Shown piece after piece: positions 27,407 to 37,169 of a stretch of DNA of 62,321 bases. The first letter of the stretch is position 1; each line of letters begins with the position of its first letter. The translations under genes were made by a program, and so were the position numbers. Below the pieces are notes generated by a model that was not told the origin of the DNA, made no database searches, and was given only the letters and a program-made list of their open reading frames with translations. The stretch is from positions 1 through 62,321 of the IMG/VR virus record IMGVR_UViG_3300030202_001124. One strand, written 5' to 3'. This stretch comes from a virus.

Positions 27407-29358
27407 TGGCAGATTCTAAAAAAGCAACAGGCGGTAACAGATTTTCAGTTTATGCTGGTTTAGGTGATTCACCTGAAATTAGCTGGAGTACAGTAGCCTC
27501 TACGTTAAGTGAAGACTTGACTTCTATGCGTGAGACTAAAATGAAAGAGCGTGCAGCTATAGAAAAAGCTACCAATGAACAGATGGAAGCTTTAAATAAG
27601 CTTCAAGATGTTAACAGTAGATCTTTAGGTAGAGTAGTGTTAGAAGGTTCATCGCAATCAAAAGAAGAACTTAGACTTCGTATGGATTTAGTTAGAAAAG
27701 GTTTATTAAAACCTGCTGACTATAAATTATTTATGCAAGAACAAAAAAGTGGCTATAGTAATTTCAGCAACATTGTAAAAACTTATGATCAATGGCACAC
27801 TAAAGCAATGGAAAAAGTGAATGCAGGGACAGCTACAGATGCTGAAATATTTGTATTAAAACAAATAGAATCGTTTGGTAATTTAAATAATAAAAAAATA
27901 TATACTAATCCAGCAAATGGGCAGATACAGGTAGTTACAATGGAAAAAGATGCGGATGGTAAGTATACTAAAATGCCTAGCGCAAAAGATAACCCGAATA
28001 GCTTTAGTAATCCAGGTAGTATGTTAGACTTAATGTCTTATGATGGTGGAGTAAAAAAAGAATTAAGAGATGAAGCTAAAAAAATAACCGACTCAATAGC
28101 AACAATTATTACCTCTAGCGTATCAAACGGAAGTGTAACAAAGACTTCTGACTTTAGACAAATTTTTGATGATCCTGCCAGCTTAAAAGATTTTGGTATT
28201 ACAGACGAAAATATTACTACATTCGATCAGTGGTTAGACTCTCAAGTAGATACACTAACGGCAACAGATGCGGATATGGCTCAAATACTTTCTCAAAGAG
28301 GTTATCAATACAATGATCCAAAAGCGGCTAACTATATAAAGACCGATTTATCTGGTGGGCAATTAGTATTTGAATTAACTGACGAGCAAAAAGCAAAAGC
28401 TAGACAAATTGCTAAGAATGAAATTAATATGCAAATTGATTCTGAGATAACAAAAACACCTGGGTTTGATCCTTTAAGATCTAATGCAAGAGGGTTTGAA
28501 CAAGAGGAAGATAATAAATTTGGAAGAGTGAAAGCTATGAATGATATATTAAGTGCTGACAACAGTCAGGATGCTATAAATAGAATTGATACGGATCCAA
28601 CTTATGAAAACGTAGAATCAATGCAAATGGTAGATGAAAATGGAAACAATATAGATCAAAAAGATTGGCTCAAAGCTAAAGAAATAAAAATTCAATATTA
28701 CGACCCTAACAAAGGAGAGTTAACAGAAGGTACGGTTAGGTTGTTTGATGACAAAGGTGATAGAAAGAACAGTGATAAAATAGTTATGGATATGGTAGAA
28801 AAACTTGGTATACCTACAGAACAATTGGAAGCATATAAAAAAGCATTTTTAGCTAAAAAAGGTAAATTTAACTCATTTAAAGGAATTGCAAACTATACTA
28901 GAGGCGCTAGTGAATTAACAGAATCAGGTAATGTTGAAGTGTCTTTAGGTAAATCTAAGTATCCTTCTTCTCAAGCGATAAGTAATATATTAAAAGAAGA
29001 TTTTAAAGACGATGAACAAGGTGTGACTTTGTTATCATTGAAATCAAAAGCTGATGAAGGAGAAGATTCTGAAGAACAAAAAGCGGCTGATCAAAAAATT
29101 GATCAATACAAATGGTCTCAAATAACAAACATGATAAACGCAACATTTAAACCTCGATTAAGAGGAAAATCATTTGAATTTAACATACAATCAGACGGTA
29201 ATTTACAAGTAATTTATAATTCTAAACCTATTAATCTAGGTGTAAGCAAAGAAGGTTTAGGTAATGACGGTTCTAAATTGATAAAATTAATAGAACAAAA
29301 AATTAATGAAATTAATTTTTCTAAACCCCCTTCAGGTGGTGGTGGTGAATTAGATTAA
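27406..29358 (+). CDS. Internal virion / ejection protein (T7 gp15-like position)
   Basis: 650 residues, charged and mainly alpha-helical, with no signal or membrane segment. It contains long Lys/Glu/Gln-rich helices (for example residues 40-70 and 325-350), and the C-terminus is a Gly-rich GGGGELD. Start overlaps the stop of the gp14-like gene (TAATG). The middle member of the three-gene ejection block; forms part of the conduit by analogy only. Confidence 0.6.
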   Translation: MADSKKATGGNRFSVYAGLGDSPEISWSTVASTLSEDLTSMRETKMKERAAIEKATNEQMEALNKLQDVNSRSLGRVVLEGSSQSKEELRLRMDLVRKGLLKPADYKLFMQEQKSGYSNFSNIVKTYDQWHTKAMEKVNAGTATDAEIFVLKQIESFGNLNNKKIYTNPANGQIQVVTMEKDADGKYTKMPSAKDNPNSFSNPGSMLDLMSYDGGVKKELRDEAKKITDSIATIITSSVSNGSVTKTSDFRQIFDDPASLKDFGITDENITTFDQWLDSQVDTLTATDADMAQILSQRGYQYNDPKAANYIKTDLSGGQLVFELTDEQKAKARQIAKNEINMQIDSEITKTPGFDPLRSNARGFEQEEDNKFGRVKAMNDILSADNSQDAINRIDTDPTYENVESMQMVDENGNNIDQKDWLKAKEIKIQYYDPNKGELTEGTVRLFDDKGDRKNSDKIVMDMVEKLGIPTEQLEAYKKAFLAKKGKFNSFKGIANYTRGASELTESGNVEVSLGKSKYPSSQAISNILKEDFKDDEQGVTLLSLKSKADEGEDSEEQKAADQKIDQYKWSQITNMINATFKPRLRGKSFEFNIQSDGNLQVIYNSKPINLGVSKEGLGNDGSKLIKLIEQKINEINFSKPPSGGGGELD

Positions 29359-29362
29359 TAAT

Positions 29363-32300
29363 ATGGAAGAATTACAAAAATTATTTGATGTGTTAACAAG
29401 GGATGGTTATTATACTAAATCTTTTGAAGAATTTAAAACTCAGTTTGGAACAACAGAATATCAAGATAAAGTTTTTGATGTCGTAACACGAGATGGTTTA
29501 TTTACACAAGATAAAGCAACTTTTTTAAATAAATATACGGTAAAAAAAAAAGACGAATTCGACTTATCTGTTCTGGAAAAGGATTTGGTATTTGGTACAG
29601 CACAAAAAAAAGCAAGTGGTTTATCGGATGGTTTAGAAGTAAAAAATGAAGAAATTCCAGAGAAAATACCAGAAGAAGTTACAAAAGAAGTTTCCTTACA
29701 GCCCGATAATGTAGTTGTAACAGAAGAAGAACAAAAAACTACTAACAATAAAAAACAATTCTTAATTTCTCAAAACATAAACATTGATGCTTTATATAAA
29801 CAAGCTCGGTTTGGCAACCCCTCTACTGGACAGGGTGGTGATTTTACTGGGTCTGAAGAAGAGTTTGTGGATGGATATTACGCTACTTACTTAGTAGATA
29901 AAGGTAATAATAAAACTCAAATAGACTTTGATTCTAAAATATTAAAACCTAAAATTGAAAGAGAGGCTAGTGAAGATTATGAGACAAGTGTAACAGAAGC
30001 TTTACTTGATAAAGTTCAAATAGACCCTGACGATTACAAAGCTTGGGAAGAAGAAACCACGAGAGATGAGGGTAAGGCTTTTCAGTGGACAAAAAATCTT
30101 TTAACTACAGATAAAACTGAAACTTTTAATAAAGAACAAAGAGATTTTGAAAAGATTGCTAGTTATAAAGCTTCTGTGTTAGGGAAATTAAATGATGATA
30201 TTAATTTAGTCAATACTAAATTAGAATTAGCTAAAAATCCTGTAGATAAATTACAACTTCAAAATATTAAAAGTCAACTTGAATCAAAATACATAGAAGA
30301 ATTACAGCAATTAAATAACTTAGCAAATTCTTTTCCTACCTTAAAACAATATACCACTGATAGAGATGTAAAAAGAAGAAAAAATATTTATGATGCTGCA
30401 TATTCAGATGATAATGTAGGAGAAGTAACTACGGAAATTGGAAATGTTTTAAAAACTATACCTGTGGCATTAGGAGATTTTGTAATGGGTAGTTTAGCTT
30501 TTATAACTTCAGGAGCTGATCAAGTTTTGAGTGGAGTAGGTTTTAATCAAAAAGGTTTATTAGCTGGATTAACAGAAAGGTTTTTAGACGGACAAGAAAG
30601 TTTTGAGCAGTTTGTCGATCCAGTACAGCGTAGTGGAATTATTGACGGTAAGGCTGTGACTGTAAGTGGGAAAGAATATATAGTTACAAATGATGGTACA
30701 GTTTTAGACAGAAAGTCTCATGTCAGAATGAACGGAATAATTTCTGATGATTTAATAAAAGAAGTAAAAGAGCGATCTAAAAAAGTATCAAATACAGAAA
30801 CATTTTTTGACGGAGGAGGAGTAATATCTTCAGGGTTTACAACTTTAGCCAACCTTTATGGTTTAATTAGGGGAGGTAAAGGTCTAAGCAAAACACTAGG
30901 CGTATCTCCAGGAGTAGGAATGGGATTAGCATCTTACGGAAGTTCTATGGCTGGAGAAGTTGAAAGTATGAGGGCTGATTTGATGGCTGCTGGATTAACA
31001 GAAAAAGAAGCCATGGCTAAAGCTATTATAGCTGGTAATGCAATTGCTTCTTTAGATGGATTGTTTTCAGGTTTAGCTGGTGGCAATCAAAAAGTATTAT
31101 CAAACTTAGCAGGGTTTAAACAACAGGTAATTAATATAGTAAAAAAAGATGGAGCTAAATTTAGTAAAGATGAGTTAAAAAGAAAACTTAAAGATTTAGG
31201 AATTGAGATGAGCAGAGAAACTTTAATTGAAGAGCTTCCTGTTTTGTTTTCAACTAAAGCAGTTAACGCAGCTGTAAATTATAATATTGGTAGAGAGGTA
31301 AGAAGCGCGGAAGTGTCTCAAGCAGAAATTTTAGAAACAGTAATATTAACTTTGGGCGCTACTGGAACTCTTGGTGGTAGAACTTTACTCAGCAAAAACA
31401 CTAGATTAGATGCTTTAAGGTATGTAGGAATGAATGTAAATGACCTTCAAAAAACAATAGATCAACTTGTAAAAAATGGAGAGATAACAATTCAGGAAGG
31501 GCAAAATGTTTATCAAGAAGTTTATGACATGCAAGCTGCTGAATTAAGAACTAAAGGAACTATTACTAATAGTAATAATATGTTAGAGACTTCTGATCTA
31601 CTACAGCAACGACAACAGTTAATATCTCAAAGAGAAGGTTTAGAAGGTAGATTAAAAGAAGATGTAGATAAAAAAATTGAAGATATTGATGAACAAATAA
31701 ATGAAGTAGTTAATAGAGATAAAAAAGAAACCGAAGATAAACTTAAAATAGAAAAAGATGCCATTCAAAAGCAAAGCCCAGAAAGCGTGGATGATAAAAA
31801 ACTTACCGAAAGTAGCCAAAAAGTGGATGAGTCTTTACTCGACTCAGAATCTACCACAAAGAGTGACCCCGAAAGTAAAAGTAAAGCTAAAAAGAAGACC
31901 CAAAAGGAAATAAACTCTTTAAAGAAAAAAATAGAAGAAACTAAAGCTGATTCCAAAATAAATAGACCTACAAAAGCTGCTAGAATAAAAGAATTAAATG
32001 ATAAAATTTCTGAATTAGAAGCTCAAGCAGAAACAGAAACAAACATTGAAGAAGAAGTAGAGTTAACAGAAAACGAAAAGTTAGATAGAGACACAAGATT
32101 AAGTGAACAAGAAGTAAAAGAAGCGCAAAGAAAAGAAGGTTATACCTCTCTTGATGGAGACGCAGAAATCACTGTACCTATTTTATCAAAAATATTTAAA
32201 GGATTAAAGTTGAATATAGATTCTAAGAAAAATCCTAATATAGCAAAAGCGGTAAATTTCATAAACAGTTACACTAAAAAAGCTTTTCAAGCAGCTGGTA

Positions 32301-35092
32301 ATGTGCCAAAGAGTATATTCAAAGCTAAAGAAGCTAAAGGTGATCAATACAATGCGCTACTATTTAAGGCAGAAAAAACTGCAACAGAATTTAACAGGTT
32401 GTTTGAAAAATTAAAAAAATCTAAAAAGTTAGACCAAAAAGCTTTAGAAAAATTAAACGAGGATTTAGGTAAAGTGCTAAGAGGTGAGATGAACGCTAAA
32501 GATATTGTATTTAAAAATAAAAAAGGACAAGCAAAAGAAATTAGTGATAGGTTAGCTCAAGTTGTTACCAACATGAGACAAGATATAGATGCTATGTCCA
32601 AGCAGATATTAGAAAATTCTAATTTAGCAAAGGATGGTGCAAAAGAAACAATAGAAAGTCAGATAGGTAAATATGTAACTAGATCATACAGATTGTTTGA
32701 AGGGAGGGTAAAAGGTGAAAAATATAAAGAAACTTTAAGTGAAGAGGTTTTGGAGGAGGCTAGAGATTTTATAAAAAAAGATAAAGGGTTTATAAAAGAA
32801 GTTGAATCTGAAGCCGCTAAAACAAATGAAAAGTTTGAAGATGCATTAAAAAGACTGGTAGAAACACGAATAGATGATTTATTAGCGGACACATCTTTTG
32901 GTACAGATTATTTAAACAGGCCAACGGGTGGAAAAAATTTAAAAATATTAAAACAAAGAAAAGAAGTCCCTGAACCTATTAGAAAATTGTATGGAGAGAT
33001 TACTGATCCAGTAGCAAATTACTTGACAACAATGACAAAAGTTGGTTCAGTTTTAAGTAGCGCAAATTTCTTACAATCCGTTTATGAAAATGGAATTGGT
33101 AAATATATTTTTAGTGAAAATGATCCTAACAGACCTCCAGGTGTAAAGCCTATTGCAACTAAAGATAATGAAAACTATTCACCTTTGGATGGATTATATA
33201 CTTATCCTGATATTCAAAATTCTTTGTTTCCCAAAAAAACATCTATAATTCCAAGACCAGAGGGACAAGACACTAAATCTAAACTAGCTAGAGGAATTTA
33301 TGATTTTTACATGAAAGTTTTAGTAGCTTATCCAAGAGCAGCTAAAACAATATTATCTCCTTCAACTCAATTAATAAATGTTTTATCAAACGTAAACTTT
33401 GCAATTGCTAACGGACACCTTCCAATATCTATTGTAAATGGAGAGTTAAATTTTAGTAGTTATGTAAAAGCCGCTAAAGGTATAAAAGCTATATGGAATA
33501 ATAAAAGTAGTGAAGAACAAGCTAAGACGTTAGAAGAGTATTACAAGTTAGGTATAATTGATCAGAATGTAGATGTAAGAGAATTACAAGATTTGTTAAA
33601 TGAAGCTGATAACGAAAGAGATATGTTTGAAAGATTATCACAAGAGCCTAGTTATAGAAAAAATCTAGTTAGTTTTTTATGGAGTAAGACTGGTGGGAAG
33701 TTATATAAGAAAGCTGCAAAAAGTTATAGAATAGGAGATGATTTTTGGAAAATTATGGGTTATGAACAAGAGTCAAAAAACTTATCTAAAGTTTTGTTTA
33801 ATAAAGAAGTAAAAGATTTAAATAAAAATGAATTAAAAAAAGTTCAAGAAAAAGCGGCAGAAATGGTTAAAAACCAATATCCTAACTATTCTAGAATACC
33901 AGCTTTAGCTAGGTTTTTTAAAACTTTTCCATTAGCTGGTAACTTTATTTCTTTTCAAGCTGAATCTTATAGAACAGCTTACAATACTGTGGGTAACGCT
34001 TATAATATGATAGTAGAAGGTAATAAACTTATAAAAGATAAGTCCGATAAAGCAAAAGGAGAACGATTAAGAAAAGAAGGTATAAGAAAAATAGGCAATA
34101 TAATGTCGTATATAGGTTTTAGAGATGGAGCGTTTTATACAACTGCGACTGCGTTAGGAGGTAAAGTGTTAGGAGGGTTCTTACCTTTATTTGGTTTAGG
34201 GTTTAAGGGTGAGGAGCCTGAAGAAGAAGAGGCTCAAACTTTTGGACAGCTATCCGCTAAGGAGCTTGCAATTAGAAATTTTGTTTATACATGGCAAAAA
34301 AACCAAAAACTAATAATAACTCAAGCTGAAGATGGTAAGTTAAAATTTACAGATGCATCTACATTTGATCCGCATCAGTTACTAGAAGCTAATATTAGTG
34401 TTTTATTGCAGTCAAAAAATTGGAAAGATGCGCTTAAAGGATTAGCTGTTGAACAAGTAAGAACATTTGCTAGTCCTGATTTTGTTGTTCAAGCTTATGT
34501 AGATGCTGTTAAAAAACTAGAATCAAAAGGTAAAGCTGGTGAATTTACTGATGATTTTTTAGTTCCTTTTGTAAGAAGAGCCATACTACCTGGAGCAGTA
34601 TTGCAGCTTGAAGATGCATTTGGGAATGGCTTTTTGTCAGGAAGAGATCTTACAGAATCTAAAATAGGAAAGTTGTTAGGTAAAAGAGATTATGATATTG
34701 ATGTTTCAAGGCAATTGTATTTTAATTTACAACCTGAAAGAGAGTCTCAGATGTTGGCAGAAAAAGAATATTATAATGATGTTAGTAATTTTATAAGAAA
34801 AAACCAAATAACAGATGAAGGGGTTGATGAGTTAATTAAGTTGTATGAAAAAACAAATGAACAAAAAAAAGAAAGTTTTCTGTATGCATACGAACAAATT
34901 AGAGCGGCTTTATATTTAGGGGTAGATCCTAAAAAAATAGAAAATACACTTAGAGGAAGAAAAATTAATTTTAGTAAAAAAGAAATTAACGCTATAGTTC
35001 AAGCGGCATACATTCCTTTAAAAGAAATGCCCTCTAAATTTAGACCTGATGGAAAGAAAAAATCTCAAACAGAAAAGGATTTAGGATTATGA
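29363..35092 (+). CDS. Giant internal virion / ejection protein (T7 gp16-like)
   Basis: 1909 residues, the largest gene. The N-terminus has two copies of a ~30-residue unit (LFDVLTRDGYYTKSFEEF and VFDVVTRDGLFTQDKATF). Gly/Ala-rich hydrophobic stretches near residues 350-380 and 490-580 could enter membranes. Residues about 790-920 are an extreme Lys/Glu coiled coil, and the last ~850 are helical. I see no lytic transglycosylase motif. Likely forms the DNA channel through the cell envelope. The stop overlaps the next ATG (ATGA). Confidence 0.65.
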   Translation: MEELQKLFDVLTRDGYYTKSFEEFKTQFGTTEYQDKVFDVVTRDGLFTQDKATFLNKYTVKKKDEFDLSVLEKDLVFGTAQKKASGLSDGLEVKNEEIPEKIPEEVTKEVSLQPDNVVVTEEEQKTTNNKKQFLISQNINIDALYKQARFGNPSTGQGGDFTGSEEEFVDGYYATYLVDKGNNKTQIDFDSKILKPKIEREASEDYETSVTEALLDKVQIDPDDYKAWEEETTRDEGKAFQWTKNLLTTDKTETFNKEQRDFEKIASYKASVLGKLNDDINLVNTKLELAKNPVDKLQLQNIKSQLESKYIEELQQLNNLANSFPTLKQYTTDRDVKRRKNIYDAAYSDDNVGEVTTEIGNVLKTIPVALGDFVMGSLAFITSGADQVLSGVGFNQKGLLAGLTERFLDGQESFEQFVDPVQRSGIIDGKAVTVSGKEYIVTNDGTVLDRKSHVRMNGIISDDLIKEVKERSKKVSNTETFFDGGGVISSGFTTLANLYGLIRGGKGLSKTLGVSPGVGMGLASYGSSMAGEVESMRADLMAAGLTEKEAMAKAIIAGNAIASLDGLFSGLAGGNQKVLSNLAGFKQQVINIVKKDGAKFSKDELKRKLKDLGIEMSRETLIEELPVLFSTKAVNAAVNYNIGREVRSAEVSQAEILETVILTLGATGTLGGRTLLSKNTRLDALRYVGMNVNDLQKTIDQLVKNGEITIQEGQNVYQEVYDMQAAELRTKGTITNSNNMLETSDLLQQRQQLISQREGLEGRLKEDVDKKIEDIDEQINEVVNRDKKETEDKLKIEKDAIQKQSPESVDDKKLTESSQKVDESLLDSESTTKSDPESKSKAKKKTQKEINSLKKKIEETKADSKINRPTKAARIKELNDKISELEAQAETETNIEEEVELTENEKLDRDTRLSEQEVKEAQRKEGYTSLDGDAEITVPILSKIFKGLKLNIDSKKNPNIAKAVNFINSYTKKAFQAAGNVPKSIFKAKEAKGDQYNALLFKAEKTATEFNRLFEKLKKSKKLDQKALEKLNEDLGKVLRGEMNAKDIVFKNKKGQAKEISDRLAQVVTNMRQDIDAMSKQILENSNLAKDGAKETIESQIGKYVTRSYRLFEGRVKGEKYKETLSEEVLEEARDFIKKDKGFIKEVESEAAKTNEKFEDALKRLVETRIDDLLADTSFGTDYLNRPTGGKNLKILKQRKEVPEPIRKLYGEITDPVANYLTTMTKVGSVLSSANFLQSVYENGIGKYIFSENDPNRPPGVKPIATKDNENYSPLDGLYTYPDIQNSLFPKKTSIIPRPEGQDTKSKLARGIYDFYMKVLVAYPRAAKTILSPSTQLINVLSNVNFAIANGHLPISIVNGELNFSSYVKAAKGIKAIWNNKSSEEQAKTLEEYYKLGIIDQNVDVRELQDLLNEADNERDMFERLSQEPSYRKNLVSFLWSKTGGKLYKKAAKSYRIGDDFWKIMGYEQESKNLSKVLFNKEVKDLNKNELKKVQEKAAEMVKNQYPNYSRIPALARFFKTFPLAGNFISFQAESYRTAYNTVGNAYNMIVEGNKLIKDKSDKAKGERLRKEGIRKIGNIMSYIGFRDGAFYTTATALGGKVLGGFLPLFGLGFKGEEPEEEEAQTFGQLSAKELAIRNFVYTWQKNQKLIITQAEDGKLKFTDASTFDPHQLLEANISVLLQSKNWKDALKGLAVEQVRTFASPDFVVQAYVDAVKKLESKGKAGEFTDDFLVPFVRRAILPGAVLQLEDAFGNGFLSGRDLTESKIGKLLGKRDYDIDVSRQLYFNLQPERESQMLAEKEYYNDVSNFIRKNQITDEGVDELIKLYEKTNEQKKESFLYAYEQIRAALYLGVDPKKIENTLRGRKINFSKKEINAIVQAAYIPLKEMPSKFRPDGKKKSQTEKDLGL

Positions 35093-35361
35093 GACATTTT
35101 GACGAACATACATGTATGCTTACAAGTTATTATGTTATAACCAACCAAGTGGGTTACGAGCAGTTACTAAATCGTGACTTGAAAGTTACTTTGATATTTG
35201 ATCCTACCCAAGAAGTTATAGAAGATTACCAGAATATATTTGATGAATTAATTGATTACTTTGAAGACTTAGAAGAGTATGAGAAATGCGCTCATCTTTT
35301 GCACTCTAAAAAATTAATGAGTAAACTAGAAAAAATGAGTCAGCCTCGCCACCTGGCCTAG
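35089..35361 (+). CDS. Hypothetical protein ending the rightward late block
   Basis: 90 residues, acidic, with an N-terminal MRHFDEHTCML and a central Asp/Glu run (YFEDLEEYEKCAHLL). It is coupled to the giant ejection gene by an ATGA overlap. Its last 36 bases overlap the 3' end of the opposing metallophosphoesterase gene, so the late and early transcripts converge here. Function unknown. Confidence 0.55.
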   Translation: MRHFDEHTCMLTSYYVITNQVGYEQLLNRDLKVTLIFDPTQEVIEDYQNIFDELIDYFEDLEEYEKCAHLLHSKKLMSKLEKMSQPRHLA

Positions 35362-36426
35362 TTCTTTATGGTGTATAAACCCCTCACAAGCCTTAGGAAC
35401 GCCTGTGTAGCCTTTTCGTGAGTGCCAGCTGTCAGTGCCTGAAGGAGACCTCATGTACTCTACAGTGACTCCTATGAAGTCCTTAGCGTCTCTCCACTTA
35501 TATTTAACTTTATGGTGTAAATGATGTAAGTACCAATACCTAGTCTTTGTATTAGCCCACATTTTAGGTTTTTCTTGAGCCATAAGTAAAGGTAAGTTAT
35601 CCATCTTAGCCCCATCACCATGCTCAATTCCTATTAAAGACGAACCGTATTTATAATACTTTCTGTGGGCAACACTTACATCAAAAGTAACATCATCAGT
35701 CTTTCTAAACCACGCCCGCAAAGTGTGAGCTAAATGAAACCCTGATTGGTAGTCGTGATTACTCATACTATGAACTACATCTACAGGAGCTATTTGTCTA
35801 AGAATTTCTATACACTCTACATAAAGCGCCAATGCAAGCTCGTAATGTTCCCACCACTTACCATCAGTATCCTGGTGAGTACCTTTTGTTGTAGTGCTAT
35901 ACACATTATCTATATGTAACACATCATTACCTATACAGAACAAAATCTTTTCTACTTGAAAGCCTTGTGCCTTCTCTATCAAACCATACAACCCATCCAT
36001 AACCCGCTTTACTGCAATTTCTGAATTATAATCTTCTCCTGTCTCAACAGCTTTAGCGTATTTTCCAATATGAATATCAGCAGGATTAATTACAAGCAAG
36101 TGCGAATCAGATAGTTTTTTTCTTTTTACAGGTTTGTAGTCAGGAGAATAATTTTCTATAAATTTATTAACCTTTTCAAATATATCTTTTTCTTTAATTC
36201 CTAAATTTTCTTTAGTTACAATAGAAAAACGATATTCACCACTTGCGCTTTGCCAATGCTTTACACTAATAACATCATCTTTATCTATACCTCTTTCGTT
36301 TAAATGGTCGGTGAGAGCAGAGTTTTCGTTAAGGTTGTCTATCTTGTTAGCCCTCAACTCCCTTATCATATCTACTTCATCCATAGATAATCTAAGGCGT
36401 GGGCCTTCAGCTTTTTTAGACTTCAT
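35326..36426 (-). CDS. Calcineurin-like metallophosphoesterase
   Basis: 366 residues. The metallophosphoesterase signatures appear in order: ADIHIGK (about 113-119), IGNDVLH (about 165), SNHDY (about 223), GIEHGD (about 268) and HLHH (about 304), supplying the two-metal ligands. The first 100 residues are an added helical region. Closest functional class is SbcD/Mre11-like DNA exonucleases or nucleotide phosphoesterases; location at the end of the replication block supports DNA processing. Overlaps the 63-residue gene upstream by 11 bases. Confidence 0.75.
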   Translation of the reverse strand: MKSKKAEGPRLRLSMDEVDMIRELRANKIDNLNENSALTDHLNERGIDKDDVISVKHWQSASGEYRFSIVTKENLGIKEKDIFEKVNKFIENYSPDYKPVKRKKLSDSHLLVINPADIHIGKYAKAVETGEDYNSEIAVKRVMDGLYGLIEKAQGFQVEKILFCIGNDVLHIDNVYSTTTKGTHQDTDGKWWEHYELALALYVECIEILRQIAPVDVVHSMSNHDYQSGFHLAHTLRAWFRKTDDVTFDVSVAHRKYYKYGSSLIGIEHGDGAKMDNLPLLMAQEKPKMWANTKTRYWYLHHLHHKVKYKWRDAKDFIGVTVEYMRSPSGTDSWHSRKGYTGVPKACEGFIHHKELGQVARLTHFF

Positions 36427-36607
36427 CTGAAAGTGATTGGATAAGATCTGTCATAATTTTGCAGACATTCTGAGCCTTTACTTTAGCATCAGCATGATCC
36501 CTTTCCATTAAATCTTCGTAAAGTTCAGTTATAAGGTCATGGGAGTTATTAGTCACATAATTTATGTGATTTATAGCATTTACGTCATCAACTGAAATCT
36601 TAGTCAT
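36416..36607 (-). CDS. Small helical protein
   Basis: 63 residues, helical and acidic (NNSHDLITELYEDLMERDHADAKVKA). It is the first gene after the leftward -7 box at 36625-36632 and overlaps the phosphoesterase by 11 bases, so the two form an operon. No family recognised. Confidence 0.55.
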   Translation of the reverse strand: MTKISVDDVNAINHINYVTNNSHDLITELYEDLMERDHADAKVKAQNVCKIMTDLIQSLSDEV

Positions 36608-36624
36608 TAGTTATCCCATCTAAT

Positions 36625-36632
36625 CAAAGATA
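36625..36632 (-). promoter_or_regulatory. Leftward -7 box (TATCTTTG)
   Basis: CAAAGATA on the plus strand reads TATCTTTG leftward, an exact TAnnTTTG match, 17 bases before the ATG at 36607. Gives the phosphoesterase operon its own start. Confidence 0.58.
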
Positions 36633-36638
36633 GTAAAT

Positions 36639-36929
36639 TTAATTAATATGTTTATTATAGATATGTGAGGAGACTGATATATCTTGCTTTTTAAACAACT
36701 CTAAATCATAAATAAATATTTCTATGCGAGAGATTTCTTTACAAATTGCTAAAATTTCATTAGCATTTAAATTATGTTTTGCCCTTTTATAATATCCAGA
36801 TTTATAAGCACAAGAACAAATAATAAATTGAATTAATCTTTTTTTATAATCAGAAAAGTAGTCTATTTCTTTATCTATTGGGCTTCTATTGTCTTCTTCA
36901 GAACTATATTTTATTACTGTTTCTTTCAT
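36639..36929 (-). CDS. Hypothetical protein
   Basis: 96 residues. Mostly helical with several Cys/Tyr in the middle (IICSCAYKSGYYKRAKHNL) and a polar C-terminus. Begins immediately (1 base) after the VRR-NUC gene ends, as part of the same leftward unit. No recognised domain. Confidence 0.5.
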   Translation of the reverse strand: MKETVIKYSSEEDNRSPIDKEIDYFSDYKKRLIQFIICSCAYKSGYYKRAKHNLNANEILAICKEISRIEIFIYDLELFKKQDISVSSHIYNKHIN

Positions 36930-37169
36930 TTATCCTTTATATACTTCAGTTTTTATACCATGGTCATTTAATTCTTTCATTCTATATTTCTGTAATGCCG
37001 ACACATGTCCTCTTTTAGTTTTAATTTCAGAAAACAAAGCATTACAATCTTTAGGAAATGCAACAAGATCAGGAATACCATTCTTATTTGTCTTAATTAA
37101 TTTTAAAACATAGTAGCCCTGGGCTTCTAACTCTTTTATTCTTTTGGATTGTACTTGTTGTTCTGTCAT
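36930..37169 (-). CDS. VRR-NUC domain nuclease
   Basis: 79 residues, a complete minimal VRR-NUC (PD-(D/E)XK fold) enzyme: GIPD (residues 31-34), SEIKTKRG with E48-x-K50, and the trailing Gln60 (ALQKYRM). Such stand-alone phage nucleases cut branched or structured DNA and often sit next to SNF2 helicases, as here, where the helicase gene ends on the A of its ATG (TAATG). Probably resolves replication or recombination intermediates. Confidence 0.85.
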   Translation of the reverse strand: MTEQQVQSKRIKELEAQGYYVLKLIKTNKNGIPDLVAFPKDCNALFSEIKTKRGHVSALQKYRMKELNDHGIKTEVYKG

